Below, in pieces: positions 1-8,791 of a stretch of 64,000 nt of DNA (position 1 is the stretch's first letter; each line of letters starts with the position of its first letter). The stretch is from Xenophilus sp. E41. GTDB taxonomy: Bacteria; Pseudomonadota; Gammaproteobacteria; Burkholderiales; Burkholderiaceae_C. The notes under the pieces were generated by a model, which saw only the letters and a list, made by a program, of their open reading frames with translations, was not told the DNA's origin and did not search any database. The DNA lies in the NCBI RefSeq assembly GCF_003671765.1, contig NZ_QPIB01000009.1, forward strand, positions 275,713-339,712, in the 5' to 3' direction. The position numbers were made by a program, and so were the translations under genes.

Positions 1-257
1 CCGCGCAGGGTGGCGTGGCACACGTGCATGCCCACCGCCACGCTGCCGGCCAGCAGGAAGGTCAACAGGTAGCCGAGGTTGAGCTGGTAGTTGATCGACG
101 CGACCAGCAGCACCAGCAGCGTCGCGCCCAGCATCCAGCCTGCTGCCGTGGGCACGATGTAGACGTTGCGCTGGGTGAGGGCGATCTGGTCCGAAGGCGG
201 CCGGCGCGAGAGGAACCAGCCGTCGATGCGATGGCGCAGTGCTGCCGCCGGGTTCAT
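1..257 (-). CDS. DUF58 family protein, N-terminal part (runs off the left edge)
   Basis: The minus-strand frame opens with ATG at 257, eight bases after the stop of the MoxR gene, and stays open to the window edge (about 85 residues). The visible part has a cytoplasmic lead, the segment LTQRNVYIVPTAAGWM, and two hydrophobic stretches (roughly residues 40-60 and 65-80). This is the usual start of DUF58 proteins encoded directly after MoxR ATPases. The family carries two N-terminal membrane helices and a cytoplasmic vWA-like domain, and the MoxR/DUF58 pair is thought to act as a chaperone-like or metal-insertion system. The C-terminal DUF58 domain lies outside the window, so the family call rests on the N-terminus and the context. 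Confidence 0.75.
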   Translation of the reverse strand, partial: MNPAAALRHRIDGWFLSRRPPSDQIALTQRNVYIVPTAAGWMLGATLLVLLVASINYQLNLGYLLTFLLAGSVAVGMHVCHATLR

Positions 258-265
258 GAACGCAC

Positions 266-1198
<933 letters not shown>

Positions 1199-1263
1199 AT
1201 GCAAACGATACCGCATGGCCTGCGGCCCCCGTGCCCAGTGAGGTCATGCACCGCCTCCGAGAC

Positions 1264-2220
1264 ATGGCACCCACCGGTTACTACATCCATCGCGATTTCT
1301 GGAAGCACGAGATGGGCCGGGGGCATCCGGAATGCCCGGAGCGGCTCGATGCCATCGAGGACCGGCTGCTTCTCACCGGCGTGGCCGACGCGCTCGAGCG
1401 CCACGACGACATCCCGCTGGCCAGCCTGGCGCAGATCACCCGCGCCCACACGGCCGAACACCTCGACCATCTCGAATCGCTGAACCAGCGCCTGGTCGCG
1501 GACGAGTCCGTCGGCGGCCCGGCCTATGCGCAGCTCGACCCCGACACCTCGCTGTCGCGCGGCACGCTGCTGGCGGCGCGCCGTGCGGCCGGCGCCGCCA
1601 TCGCGGCGACCGATGCGGTGATGCGCGGCGAACTCGCCAACGCCTTCTGCGCCGTGCGGCCGCCCGGCCACCACGCCTGCCGCGAGCAGGCGATGGGCTT
1701 CTGCTTCCTCAACAACGTGGCGATCGCGGCGCGGCATGCGCTGGAGCAGCACGGGCTCTCGCGCGTGGCGGTGGTCGACTTCGACGTGCACCACGGCAAC
1801 GGCACCGAGAACATCCTCTCCAACGACCCGCGCGTGCTGATGGTCGGCATCTTCCAGCACCCCTTCTACCCCTTCACCGGCACCGAGCACCCGGCCGCCA
1901 ACATGGTGAACGTGCCCATCCCGGCGTACACCAAGGGCATGGACGTGCGCGAGATGATCGAGTGCATCTGGATGCCGCGCCTGGAGGAGTTCAAGCCGCA
2001 GATGCTCTTCGTCAGCGCCGGCTTCGACGCCCATCGCGAGGACGAGCTCGGCCAGCTGGGCCTTAACGAGAACGACTTCACCTGGATCACCAGCCGCATC
2101 CGCGACGTGGCCAACCGCCATGCCAAGGGCCGCATCGTGTCCCTGCTCGAAGGGGGCTACCACCTCGACGCCCTGGCCCGCAGCGTCGAAGCCCACCTGC
2201 GCGTGCTGGCCGACCTGTGA
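1264..2220 (+). CDS. histone deacetylase family (AcuC/HDAC-like) zinc hydrolase
   Basis: A 318-residue arginase/deacetylase-fold protein. It shows the family signatures HEMGRGHPECPERL near the start, RPPGHHA (the catalytic His pair), VDFDVHHGNGTENI (Asp and His zinc ligands) and SAGFDAHREDELG (second zinc Asp), then a C-terminal EGGYHL with the active-site Tyr. All residues needed for zinc-dependent deacylation are present. In bacteria these enzymes act on acetylated lysines, polyamines or other amides; the substrate here cannot be told from sequence. The start at 1264 (MAPTGYYIHRD) fits homologues; an in-frame ATG at 1246 is an alternative. The mscS gene follows after 22 bases, suggesting co-transcription. 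Confidence 0.9.
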   Translation: MAPTGYYIHRDFWKHEMGRGHPECPERLDAIEDRLLLTGVADALERHDDIPLASLAQITRAHTAEHLDHLESLNQRLVADESVGGPAYAQLDPDTSLSRGTLLAARRAAGAAIAATDAVMRGELANAFCAVRPPGHHACREQAMGFCFLNNVAIAARHALEQHGLSRVAVVDFDVHHGNGTENILSNDPRVLMVGIFQHPFYPFTGTEHPAANMVNVPIPAYTKGMDVREMIECIWMPRLEEFKPQMLFVSAGFDAHREDELGQLGLNENDFTWITSRIRDVANRHAKGRIVSLLEGGYHLDALARSVEAHLRVLADL

Positions 2221-2242
2221 CCGCGGGCCGGCCGAAGGGATG

Positions 2243-3529
2243 ATGGACTGGAACGGTTTCCTGCTGCGACTGCAGCAGATCGACGCGCGCAGCTTCTGGA
2301 TCGAGATCGCCGTGCTGGTGGCCTGCGTGGCGGCGGCCTGGGGCGTGAGCCGCTGGTTCGGCCGCGACCAGCCCAGGGACTCGGTCTGGTTCGGCGAGCG
2401 CACCTTCGATGGCCTGCTGTTCCCGCTGCTGGCGCTCGTGCTGACCGACCTGGCGCGCCGCGGCGTGCTGAACTTCCAGCCCGTGCTGGTCCTGCGCATC
2501 GCGGTGTCGGTGTTCGTCGCGCTGGTGGCGATCCGGCTCTTCGCAAGGGTGCTGCGCGCGGTGTTCCCGACGTCGGCGCTGGTGCGGCTCGTCGAGCGCA
2601 CGATCTCCTGGCTGGCCTGGATCGGCGCTGTGCTCTGGATCGTCGGGCTGCTGCCGCCGGTGCTGGCCGAGTTGGACGAGATCACGCTGGGCTTCGGCAA
2701 GACGCGCGTGAGCGTGCGCACCATCTTCGAGGGCACGCTCTCGGCCGGCGTGGTGCTGGTCATCGCGCTGTGGATCGCCGCGACGATCGAGAAGCGCATC
2801 CTCAGCGAAGCGGTGTCGGACCTGTCGATGCGCAAGGTGGCGTCGAACGCGGTGCGCGCCTTCCTGCTGCTCATCGGCCTGCTGTTCGCGCTGTCGGCGG
2901 TGGGGGTGGACCTCACGGCGCTGTCGGTGCTCGGCGGCGCGCTCGGGGTCGGGCTGGGCTTCGGCCTGCAGAAGCTGGCCGCCAACTACGTGAGCGGCTT
3001 CGTCATCCTGCTGGAGCGCTCGATCCGGATCGGCGACAACGTGAAGATCGACACCTTCGAGGGCCGCATCACCGACATCAAGACGCGCTACACGCTCATC
3101 CGTGCCGGCAACGGGCGGCAGGCGATCGTGCCCAACGAGTCGATCATCACCAGCCGGGTCGAGAACCTCTCGCTGGCCGACCTCAAGTTCAACATCACGA
3201 CCAGCATCGTGGTGGGTTACGACAGCGACGTGGGCCAGGTGCAGTCCGTCCTGTGCGAGGCGGCGAAGGCGCAGCCGCGCGTGATGGGCGAGCCTGCGCC
3301 GGTGGCCTTCCTCACCAATTTCGCGCCGGACGGGCTGGAGTTCACGCTGCACTTCTGGGTGCGCGATCCCGACAAGGGCAAGGACAACCTGCGTTCGGCC
3401 ATCAACATCGCGATCCTCGAAGGGCTGCGCGCCGCGGACATCGACATTCCCTATCCGCAGCGCGTCGTGCGGGTCGAATCCCTGCCCGAAGGTCGGCCAT
3501 CGGCGGCGGGGCAGGGCGCTGGCCTATAA
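2243..3529 (+). CDS. MscS-family small-conductance mechanosensitive channel
   Basis: A 428-residue inner-membrane protein. Four to five hydrophobic segments occupy the first 240 residues, followed by the pore helix and MscS beta domain with the signature GLQKLAANYVSGFVILLERS and the segment IRIGDNVKIDTFEGRI. It is longer than E. coli MscS (286), so it belongs to the extended MscS class with extra N-terminal helices. Its role is probably release of solutes on hypo-osmotic shock. The start is the second of two adjacent ATGs, at 2243, because GAAGG sits four bases upstream; 2240 is equally possible. The stop codon overlaps a TATAAT motif that may be the -10 box of the etfBA promoter. Confidence 0.9.
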   Translation: MDWNGFLLRLQQIDARSFWIEIAVLVACVAAAWGVSRWFGRDQPRDSVWFGERTFDGLLFPLLALVLTDLARRGVLNFQPVLVLRIAVSVFVALVAIRLFARVLRAVFPTSALVRLVERTISWLAWIGAVLWIVGLLPPVLAELDEITLGFGKTRVSVRTIFEGTLSAGVVLVIALWIAATIEKRILSEAVSDLSMRKVASNAVRAFLLLIGLLFALSAVGVDLTALSVLGGALGVGLGFGLQKLAANYVSGFVILLERSIRIGDNVKIDTFEGRITDIKTRYTLIRAGNGRQAIVPNESIITSRVENLSLADLKFNITTSIVVGYDSDVGQVQSVLCEAAKAQPRVMGEPAPVAFLTNFAPDGLEFTLHFWVRDPDKGKDNLRSAINIAILEGLRAADIDIPYPQRVVRVESLPEGRPSAAGQGAGL

Positions 3530-3557
3530 TCCGAAAAAAGCACGATCGTTCTTTTTT
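3525..3557 (+). promoter_or_regulatory. probable etfBA promoter -10 box and TetR-type operator
   Basis: A perfect TATAAT lies at 3525-3530 across the mscS stop codon. Four bases later, at 3534-3557, is an inverted repeat with an A6G arm, an ACGATCGT core and a CT6 arm, mismatched at one pair. It covers the predicted transcription start, where a repressor would block. Palindromes of this ACGATCGT style are, as far as I recall, described for TetR-type fatty-acid regulators of beta-proteobacteria; that link is unverified. No good -35 box is visible. The A-rich and T-rich flanks could also give a weak bidirectional terminator for mscS. Confidence 0.45.
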
Positions 3558-3679
3558 GTCCGCCTTCCGCGTCCTGATTGAAATGGACAGGGGCGCCGGG
3601 GGGCGGGTCCTAGAATGATTTGTTGCCCGGCCCGAGCGCCACGCGGCCGCCGTTTTCGCAAATCCATGGAGTCCAACCA

Positions 3680-4429
3680 ATGAAAGTTCTGGTCCCCGTC
3701 AAACGGGTCGTCGACTACAACGTCAAGGTTCGCGTCAAGTCCGATCAAACGGGCGTGGACATCGCCAACGTGAAGATGAGCATGAACCCCTTCGACGAGA
3801 TCGCCGTGGAAGAGGCGGTGCGTCTGAAGGAAAAGGGCGCCGTGACCGAGGTCATCGCCGTGAGCTGCGGCGATGCCAAGTGCCAGGAAACCCTGCGCAC
3901 CGCGATGGCCATCGGCGCCGACCGCGGCATCCTGGTCGAGACCACCGAGGAGCTCCAGCCCCTGGCCGTGGCCAAGCTGCTCAAGGCCCTGGTCGACAAG
4001 GAACAGCCCGGCCTCGTCATCCTGGGCAAGCAGGCCATCGACGACGACGCCAACCAGACCGGTCAGATGCTCGCCGCCCTGGCCGAGCTGCCGCAGGCCA
4101 CCTTCGCCTCCAAGGTCGAGGTGGCCGGCGAGAAGGTCAACGTCACGCGTGAAGTCGACGGTGGCCTCGAAACGCTCTCGCTGAGCCTGCCCGCGGTCGT
4201 GACCACCGACCTGCGCCTGAACGAGCCGCGCTACGTCACGCTGCCCAACATCATGAAGGCCAAGAAGAAGCAGCTGGACACCGTCAAGCCCGAGGACCTG
4301 GGCGTCGACGTCAAGCCGCGCCTGAAGACCCTCAAGGTCAGCGAACCGCCCAAGCGCGGTGCCGGCGTCAAGGTGCCCGACGTGGCCGCCCTGGTGGACA
4401 AACTGAAGAACGAAGCGAAGGTGATCTGA
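3680..4429 (+). CDS. etfB: electron transfer flavoprotein beta subunit
   Basis: A 249-residue EtfB that begins [20 protein letters not shown]. It contains the beta-subunit pattern [18 protein letters not shown] near residue 35 and the AMP-binding region with [15 protein letters not shown] near residue 115. EtfAB takes electrons from acyl-CoA dehydrogenases in the cytosol and passes them to ETF-ubiquinone oxidoreductase. etfA follows after two bases and an acyl-CoA dehydrogenase lies just beyond a terminator, so the cluster serves acyl-CoA oxidation. The start at 3680 is fixed by homology; the upstream in-frame extension is not family-like. Confidence 0.97.
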   Translation: MKVLVPVKRVVDYNVKVRVKSDQTGVDIANVKMSMNPFDEIAVEEAVRLKEKGAVTEVIAVSCGDAKCQETLRTAMAIGADRGILVETTEELQPLAVAKLLKALVDKEQPGLVILGKQAIDDDANQTGQMLAALAELPQATFASKVEVAGEKVNVTREVDGGLETLSLSLPAVVTTDLRLNEPRYVTLPNIMKAKKKQLDTVKPEDLGVDVKPRLKTLKVSEPPKRGAGVKVPDVAALVDKLKNEAKVI

Positions 4430-4431
4430 AC

Positions 4432-5364
4432 ATGACCGCACTTGTTGTTGCCGAACACGACCACGCCACGATCAAGCCCGCCACGCTCAACACCGTCACG
4501 GCCGCCGCTGCCTGCGGCGGCGACGTGCACGTGCTGGTGGCCGGCGCCAACGCCGCCGAAGCCGGCAAGGCCGCCGCGCAGATCGCCGGCGTCGCCAAGG
4601 TCATCGTGGCCGACGGCGCCAGCCTGACCGACGGCCTGGCCGAGAACGTCGCCGCCCAGGTGCTGGCGATCGCGTCCAACTACAGCCACATCCTGTTCCC
4701 GGCCACCGCCGCGGGCAAGAACGTGGCACCGCGCGTGGCCGCCAAGCTCGACGTGGCCCAGATCTCCGACATCACTTTGGTTGTCAGCCCCGACACCTTC
4801 GAGCGTCCGATCTACGCTGGCAACGCCATCGCCACGGTGCAGAGCAGCGACGCCACCAAGGTGATCACCGTGCGCACCACCGGCTTCGATGCCGCGGCCG
4901 CCACCGGTGGCAGCGCTTCGGTCGAGACGGTCGATGCCGTGGCCGACAGCGGCAAGAGCAGCTTCGTGGGCCGCGAGGTGACCAAGAGCGATCGCCCCGA
5001 ACTGACGGCCGCCAAGATCATCGTCTCGGGTGGCCGCGCGCTGGGCAGCTCGGAGAAGTTCAACGAGGTGATGACGCCCCTGGCCGACAAGCTGGGCGCC
5101 GCGCTGGGCGCGAGCCGCGCCGCGGTCGATGCAGGCTACGCCCCCAACGACTGGCAGGTGGGCCAGACCGGCAAGATCGTTGCGCCGCAGCTGTACATCG
5201 CCGCCGGCATCTCCGGCGCGATCCAGCATCTGGCTGGCATGAAGGACTCCAAGGTGATCGTGGCGATCAACAAGGACCCCGAGGCGCCGATCTTCAGCGT
5301 GGCCGACTACGGCCTCGAGGCGGACCTGTTCACGGCCGTGCCGGAACTGGTCAAGGCGCTCTGA
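4432..5364 (+). CDS. etfA: electron transfer flavoprotein alpha subunit
   Basis: A 310-residue EtfA of family length. The N-terminal domain starts [20 protein letters not shown]. The C-terminal FAD domain has the signature [20 protein letters not shown] and the following [19 protein letters not shown], typical of the FAD-binding fold. It pairs with EtfB, encoded two bases upstream, and the spacing implies translational coupling. A strong intrinsic terminator lies 30 bases after the stop, so etfBA is likely a two-gene transcript. Confidence 0.97.
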   Translation: MTALVVAEHDHATIKPATLNTVTAAAACGGDVHVLVAGANAAEAGKAAAQIAGVAKVIVADGASLTDGLAENVAAQVLAIASNYSHILFPATAAGKNVAPRVAAKLDVAQISDITLVVSPDTFERPIYAGNAIATVQSSDATKVITVRTTGFDAAAATGGSASVETVDAVADSGKSSFVGREVTKSDRPELTAAKIIVSGGRALGSSEKFNEVMTPLADKLGAALGASRAAVDAGYAPNDWQVGQTGKIVAPQLYIAAGISGAIQHLAGMKDSKVIVAINKDPEAPIFSVADYGLEADLFTAVPELVKAL

Positions 5365-5394
5365 GGCCGTCCCCACACCGATCCGCCATCGAAG

Positions 5395-5421
5395 GGGCAT
5401 CGTTCGCGATGCCCTTTTTTT
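5395..5421 (+). terminator. intrinsic terminator after etfBA
   Basis: A perfect 8-bp stem (GGGCATCG, 5395-5402, with CGATGCCC, 5407-5414) closes a TTCG tetraloop and is followed directly by seven T residues (5415-5421). This is a textbook rho-independent terminator. It separates etfBA from the acyl-CoA dehydrogenase gene 29 bases further on. Confidence 0.93.
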
Positions 5422-5449
5422 GTCCGCTTCGCGGACCCAAGGAGACACC

Positions 5450-7240
5450 ATGAGCTACACCGCCCCCCTCAAGGACATGCTGTTCGACATCGAACACCTG
5501 GCCCGCATCGACGAAATCGCCAAGCTGCCGGGCTTCGAGGACGCCGGCCTCGAGACGGCCCAGGCCGTGCTGGAGGAATGCGCGAGGTTCACGCAGGACG
5601 TCGTGGCGCCGCTGAACGTGGCGGGCGACCGCGAGCCCTCGTCGTTCAAGGACGGCGCCGTCACCACCACGCCCGGCTTCAAGGACGCCTTCGCGCAGTA
5701 CGCCTCGGGCGGCTGGCAGGGCCTGCAGCACCCGGCCGACTTCGGTGGCCAGGGCCTGCCCAAGACCATCGGCGCGGCCTGCGGCGAGATGCTCAACAGC
5801 GCCAACCTCAGCTTCGCACTGTGTCCGCTGCTGACCGACGGCGCCATCGAGGCGCTGCTCACCGCCGGCTCCGACGAGCTCAAGGCCACCTACCTCGAGA
5901 AGCTGGTGAGCGGCGAGTGGACCGGCACCATGAACCTCACCGAGCCGCAGGCCGGCAGCGACCTGGCGCTGGTGCGCACGCGTGCCGAACCGCTGCCCGA
6001 CGGCACGTACAAGATCTTCGGCACCAAGATCTTCATCACCTACGGCGAGCACGACATGGTGGAGAACATCGTGCACCTGGTGCTGGCGCGCGTGGCCGGT
6101 GCGCCCGAGGGCGTCAAGGGCATCAGCCTCTTCGTCGTGCCCAAGTTCATGGTGAACAAGGACGGGTCGCTGGGCGCGCGCAACGACGTGCACTGCGTGA
6201 GCATCGAGCACAAGCTGGGCATCAAGGCCAGCCCCACGGCCGTGCTGCAGTACGGCGACCACGGCGGTGCCGTCGGCTACCTCGTGGGCGAGGAGAACCG
6301 CGGTCTCGAGTACATGTTCATCATGATGAACGCCGCGCGCTACGCGGTGGGCGTGCAGGGCATCGCCGTGGCGGAACGTGCCTACCAGCATGCCGTGGCC
6401 TATGCCCGCGAGCGCGTGCAGAGTCGCCCCGTCGACGGCTCGATGAACAAGAGCGCGCCGATCATCCACCACCCCGACGTCAAGCGCATGCTGATGACCA
6501 TGCGTGCCTACACCGAGGGGTGCAGGGCGATGGCCAGCGTGGCCGCCGCGGCCTACGACGCCGCGCACCACCATCCGGATGCCGAGGCGCGCGCGCAGAA
6601 CCAGGCCTTCTACGAATTCCTCGTGCCGCTGGTGAAGGGCTACAGCACCGAGATGAGCCTGGAGGTCACCTCGCTGGGCGTGCAGGTGCACGGCGGCATG
6701 GGCTTCATCGAGGAGACCGGCGCGGCGCAGTACTACCGCGACGCCAAGATCCTCACGATCTACGAGGGCACCACCGCCATCCAGGCCAACGACCTCGTGG
6801 GCCGCAAGACCGCCCGCGACGGCGGCCGGACGGCGAAGGCCATCGCGGCGCAGGTCGAGCAGACCGAGGCCGAACTCGCGGCCAGCGGCAGCGCCGATGC
6901 GCAGGCCGTGCACAAGCGCCTGAAGGCGGCGCGCGAGGCCTTCCTCGACGTGGTGGACTTCGTGGCCGGCCAGACCAAGGCCTCGCCCAATGCCGTGTTC
7001 GCGGGCAGCGTGCCCTACCTGATGCTGGCCGGCAACCTGGTCGCCGGCTGGCAGCTGGCCCGCTCGCTGCTGGCGGCCCAGGCGCTGGCCGCCAAGGGCG
7101 AAGACGCGGCCTTCATGAACGCCAAGGTCACCACCGCGCGCTTCTACGCCGATCACATCCTGGCCAAGGCGCCGGGGCTGCGCGACAGCATCGTCGACGG
7201 CGCCGAGAGCGTGACGGGGCTGGCGCTCGAAGCCTTCTGA
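5450..7240 (+). CDS. acyl-CoA dehydrogenase, long form with C-terminal extension
   Basis: A 596-residue flavoenzyme. It has the N-terminal helical domain, the middle domain with GTMNLTEPQAGSDL, and the FAD-binding C-terminal domain containing VQVHGGMGFIEETGAAQYYRD and ILTIYEGTTAIQANDLVGRK. About 130 extra residues follow, matching the Acyl-CoA_dh C-terminal-like domain of the AcdA/DmdC group rather than a 380-residue short-chain enzyme. It oxidises an acyl-CoA to the 2-enoyl-CoA and reduces EtfAB, encoded just upstream. The chain-length preference is not readable. The start is supported by AAGGAGA seven bases upstream. Confidence 0.93.
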   Translation: MSYTAPLKDMLFDIEHLARIDEIAKLPGFEDAGLETAQAVLEECARFTQDVVAPLNVAGDREPSSFKDGAVTTTPGFKDAFAQYASGGWQGLQHPADFGGQGLPKTIGAACGEMLNSANLSFALCPLLTDGAIEALLTAGSDELKATYLEKLVSGEWTGTMNLTEPQAGSDLALVRTRAEPLPDGTYKIFGTKIFITYGEHDMVENIVHLVLARVAGAPEGVKGISLFVVPKFMVNKDGSLGARNDVHCVSIEHKLGIKASPTAVLQYGDHGGAVGYLVGEENRGLEYMFIMMNAARYAVGVQGIAVAERAYQHAVAYARERVQSRPVDGSMNKSAPIIHHPDVKRMLMTMRAYTEGCRAMASVAAAAYDAAHHHPDAEARAQNQAFYEFLVPLVKGYSTEMSLEVTSLGVQVHGGMGFIEETGAAQYYRDAKILTIYEGTTAIQANDLVGRKTARDGGRTAKAIAAQVEQTEAELAASGSADAQAVHKRLKAAREAFLDVVDFVAGQTKASPNAVFAGSVPYLMLAGNLVAGWQLARSLLAAQALAAKGEDAAFMNAKVTTARFYADHILAKAPGLRDSIVDGAESVTGLALEAF

Positions 7241-7253
7241 AATCGGACATCCG

Positions 7254-7354
7254 TACGCGAAGGGCGCGAAGGTCACGCGAAGAACGCGAAAGTAATTCCA
7301 AGTTTTCTTGGTTGTTCTTTGCGTCCTTCGCGAAATCTTTGCGACCTTCGCGTA
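7254..7354. repeat. long imperfect inverted repeat (hairpin element)
   Basis: Two arms of about 48 bases (7254-7302 and 7307-7354) are near-complementary, separated by TTTT. Both arms are built from short repeats of the type GCGAAGG/CGCGAAG. The RNA would fold into a long hairpin. It lies between the acyl-CoA dehydrogenase and nitronate monooxygenase genes and contains no gene. It could act as a 3' mRNA stabiliser, a processing site, or a palindromic mobile repeat of the REP/MITE kind. Confidence 0.8.
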
Positions 7355-7398
7355 TGGAGGTCCGCCCCCGCCTTCCCCAACCTTTGACACACAAAGAC

Positions 7399-8361
7399 AT
7401 GTCCAAGCTCCCCGGTGCCCTCGCGAATCTGCCGCTGCCCATCATCGGCTCCCCGCTGTTCATCATCAGCAACCCGAAGCTCGTCATCGCCCAGTGCAAG
7501 GCCGGCGTGGTCGGCTCGATGCCCGCGCTCAACGCGCGACCCGCGGCGCAGCTCGAAGAGTGGCTGGCCGAGATCACCGAGGAACTGGCCGCCTACAACA
7601 AGGCCAACCCGGAGAAGCCTGCGGCGCCCTTCGCCATCAACCAGATCGTGCACAAGAGCAACGACCGGCTCGAGCACGACATGGAGATGGTCGTGAAGTA
7701 CAAGGTGCCGATCGTCATCACCTCGCTGGGCGCGCGCACCGACGTCAACGACGCGGTGCACAGCTACGGCGGCGTGACGCTGCACGACATCATCGACAAC
7801 AAGTTCGCGAAGAAGGCGATCGAGAAGGGTGCCGATGGCCTGATCGCCGTGGCGGCCGGCGCGGGCGGCCACGCGGGCACCAAGAGCCCCTTCGCGCTCA
7901 TCCAGGAAATCCGCCAGTGGTTCGACGGCCCGCTGGCGCTGTCGGGCTCGATCTCCACCGGCGACGCGGTGCTGGCCGCCCAGGCCATGGGCGCCGACTT
8001 CGCCTACATCGGCACCGCCTTCATCGCCACCGAGGAAGCGCGCGCGAGCGACGCCTACAAGCAGGCGATCGTCGACGGCACGTCGGACGACATCGTGTAC
8101 TCGAACCTCTTCACGGGCGTGCACGGCAACTACCTGGCGCCCAGCATCGTCGCGGCCGGCATGGACCCGACGAACCTGCCGCAGGGCGACCTCAAGACCA
8201 TGAACTTCGCCACCGGCGACGGCAGCAAGGCGAAGGCGTGGAAGGACATCTGGGGTTCGGGGCAGGGCATCGGCGCCATCACCGAGGTGGCCACGGCGGC
8301 CGCGTACATCGAGAAGCTCAAGCGCGAATACGCTGCGGCGCGGCGACGCCTGGCGCTCTGA
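7399..8361 (+). CDS. nitronate monooxygenase / 2-nitropropane dioxygenase family FMN enzyme
   Basis: A 320-residue TIM-barrel flavoprotein of the NMO family. It has the N-terminal LPLPIIGSPLFIISNPKLVI, the signature AAGAGGHAGTKSPFAL with the catalytic-type His, and the FMN phosphate-binding segment ALSGSISTGDAVLAAQAMGAD followed by AYIGTAFIATEE. Class I NMOs detoxify nitronates such as propionate-3-nitronate; a role in acyl-CoA metabolism is also possible given the upstream neighbour. The start at 7399 follows a poor ribosome site but matches family N-termini. A 37-base gap separates it from the inverted repeat. Confidence 0.88.
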   Translation: MSKLPGALANLPLPIIGSPLFIISNPKLVIAQCKAGVVGSMPALNARPAAQLEEWLAEITEELAAYNKANPEKPAAPFAINQIVHKSNDRLEHDMEMVVKYKVPIVITSLGARTDVNDAVHSYGGVTLHDIIDNKFAKKAIEKGADGLIAVAAGAGGHAGTKSPFALIQEIRQWFDGPLALSGSISTGDAVLAAQAMGADFAYIGTAFIATEEARASDAYKQAIVDGTSDDIVYSNLFTGVHGNYLAPSIVAAGMDPTNLPQGDLKTMNFATGDGSKAKAWKDIWGSGQGIGAITEVATAAAYIEKLKREYAAARRRLAL

Positions 8362-8719
8362 GGTAGGCACTGCGGGCGCCCTGAGCAATTCGCGCCCCCG
8401 CCGCGCCGGCCTTGCGGCTGGCGCAGATTCGGATATCAGCTGCGAAATCGATAGCTGCTGGCGCACGCAGGACGGGCGCTGCGGCCCGATTTGGCTTTGA
8501 AATCGACGTGGTCAGCACGCGCGAGGGCTTGTCGCCGAGGCGCGTGAGGCGGACCTGCGGCGCGTCGGGCAGCTGACCCTTCAACGAGGCCCGTGCGCCT
8601 CGTTTCCCCTGCGCGCAGCTGCGCATCCGGTGATCCGGCGCGGCCGCCGCCGTGCTGCATTGGCACCTCCATTCATGTGAGCTGGCGCGTGGCCGCGCCT
8701 TGGCGGAGCATTGCGCGGC
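8362..8719. other. intergenic region before the cyd operon
   Basis: No coding frame here looks real. The stretch holds one copy of a dispersed repeat (8439-8503), listed separately, and otherwise nothing I can name before the cyd promoter at 8720. Confidence 0.6.
8439..8503. repeat. dispersed intergenic repeat, copy A
   Basis: About 65 bases are closely similar, in the same orientation, to 58254-58318. Shared blocks include ATAGCTGCT, a CGCGCA/GGCGCA block, and GGGCG followed by CGGCCCGA or CAGCCCGA. Repeats beginning ATAGCTGCT are, as I recall, common between genes in Comamonadaceae; their function is unknown. Confidence 0.65.
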
Positions 8720-8773
8720 TTGGCCTGGATCAAGCTTCGTCGTATGATTGTTGAAAATTCAGTAATTACTGAA
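8720..8773 (+). promoter_or_regulatory. cyd operon promoter with palindromic operator
   Basis: A -35 box TTGGCC (8720-8725) and a -10 box TATGAT (8743-8748) are spaced by 17 bases. Just downstream, at 8758-8773, lies the perfect 16-bp palindrome TTCAGTAATTACTGAA, covering the expected start of transcription. The related palindrome TTCAGGAATTTCTGAA sits in front of the regulator gene at the other end of the cluster (15863-15878), so that regulator probably binds both. An FNR-like half match (TTGGC-N4-ATCAA, 8720-8733) overlaps the -35 box but is weak. Confidence 0.72.
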
Positions 8774-8791
8774 AATTCACGAAAGAGCAGC

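Noticed and set aside
5578-7398. N-terminal extension of the nitronate monooxygenase through the acyl-CoA dehydrogenase gene
   Set aside because: The upstream part is out-of-frame translation of the dehydrogenase and of the inverted repeat; the family start is at 7399.
8720-8733. FNR/ANR box at the cyd promoter
   Set aside because: TTGGC-N4-ATCAA has only one good half-site and overlaps the -35 box instead of lying near -41; not strong enough to report as a site.
8711-8791. Longer cydD start
   Set aside because: It would place the start codon inside the -35/-10 boxes and the palindrome; the GTG at 8792 fits better.
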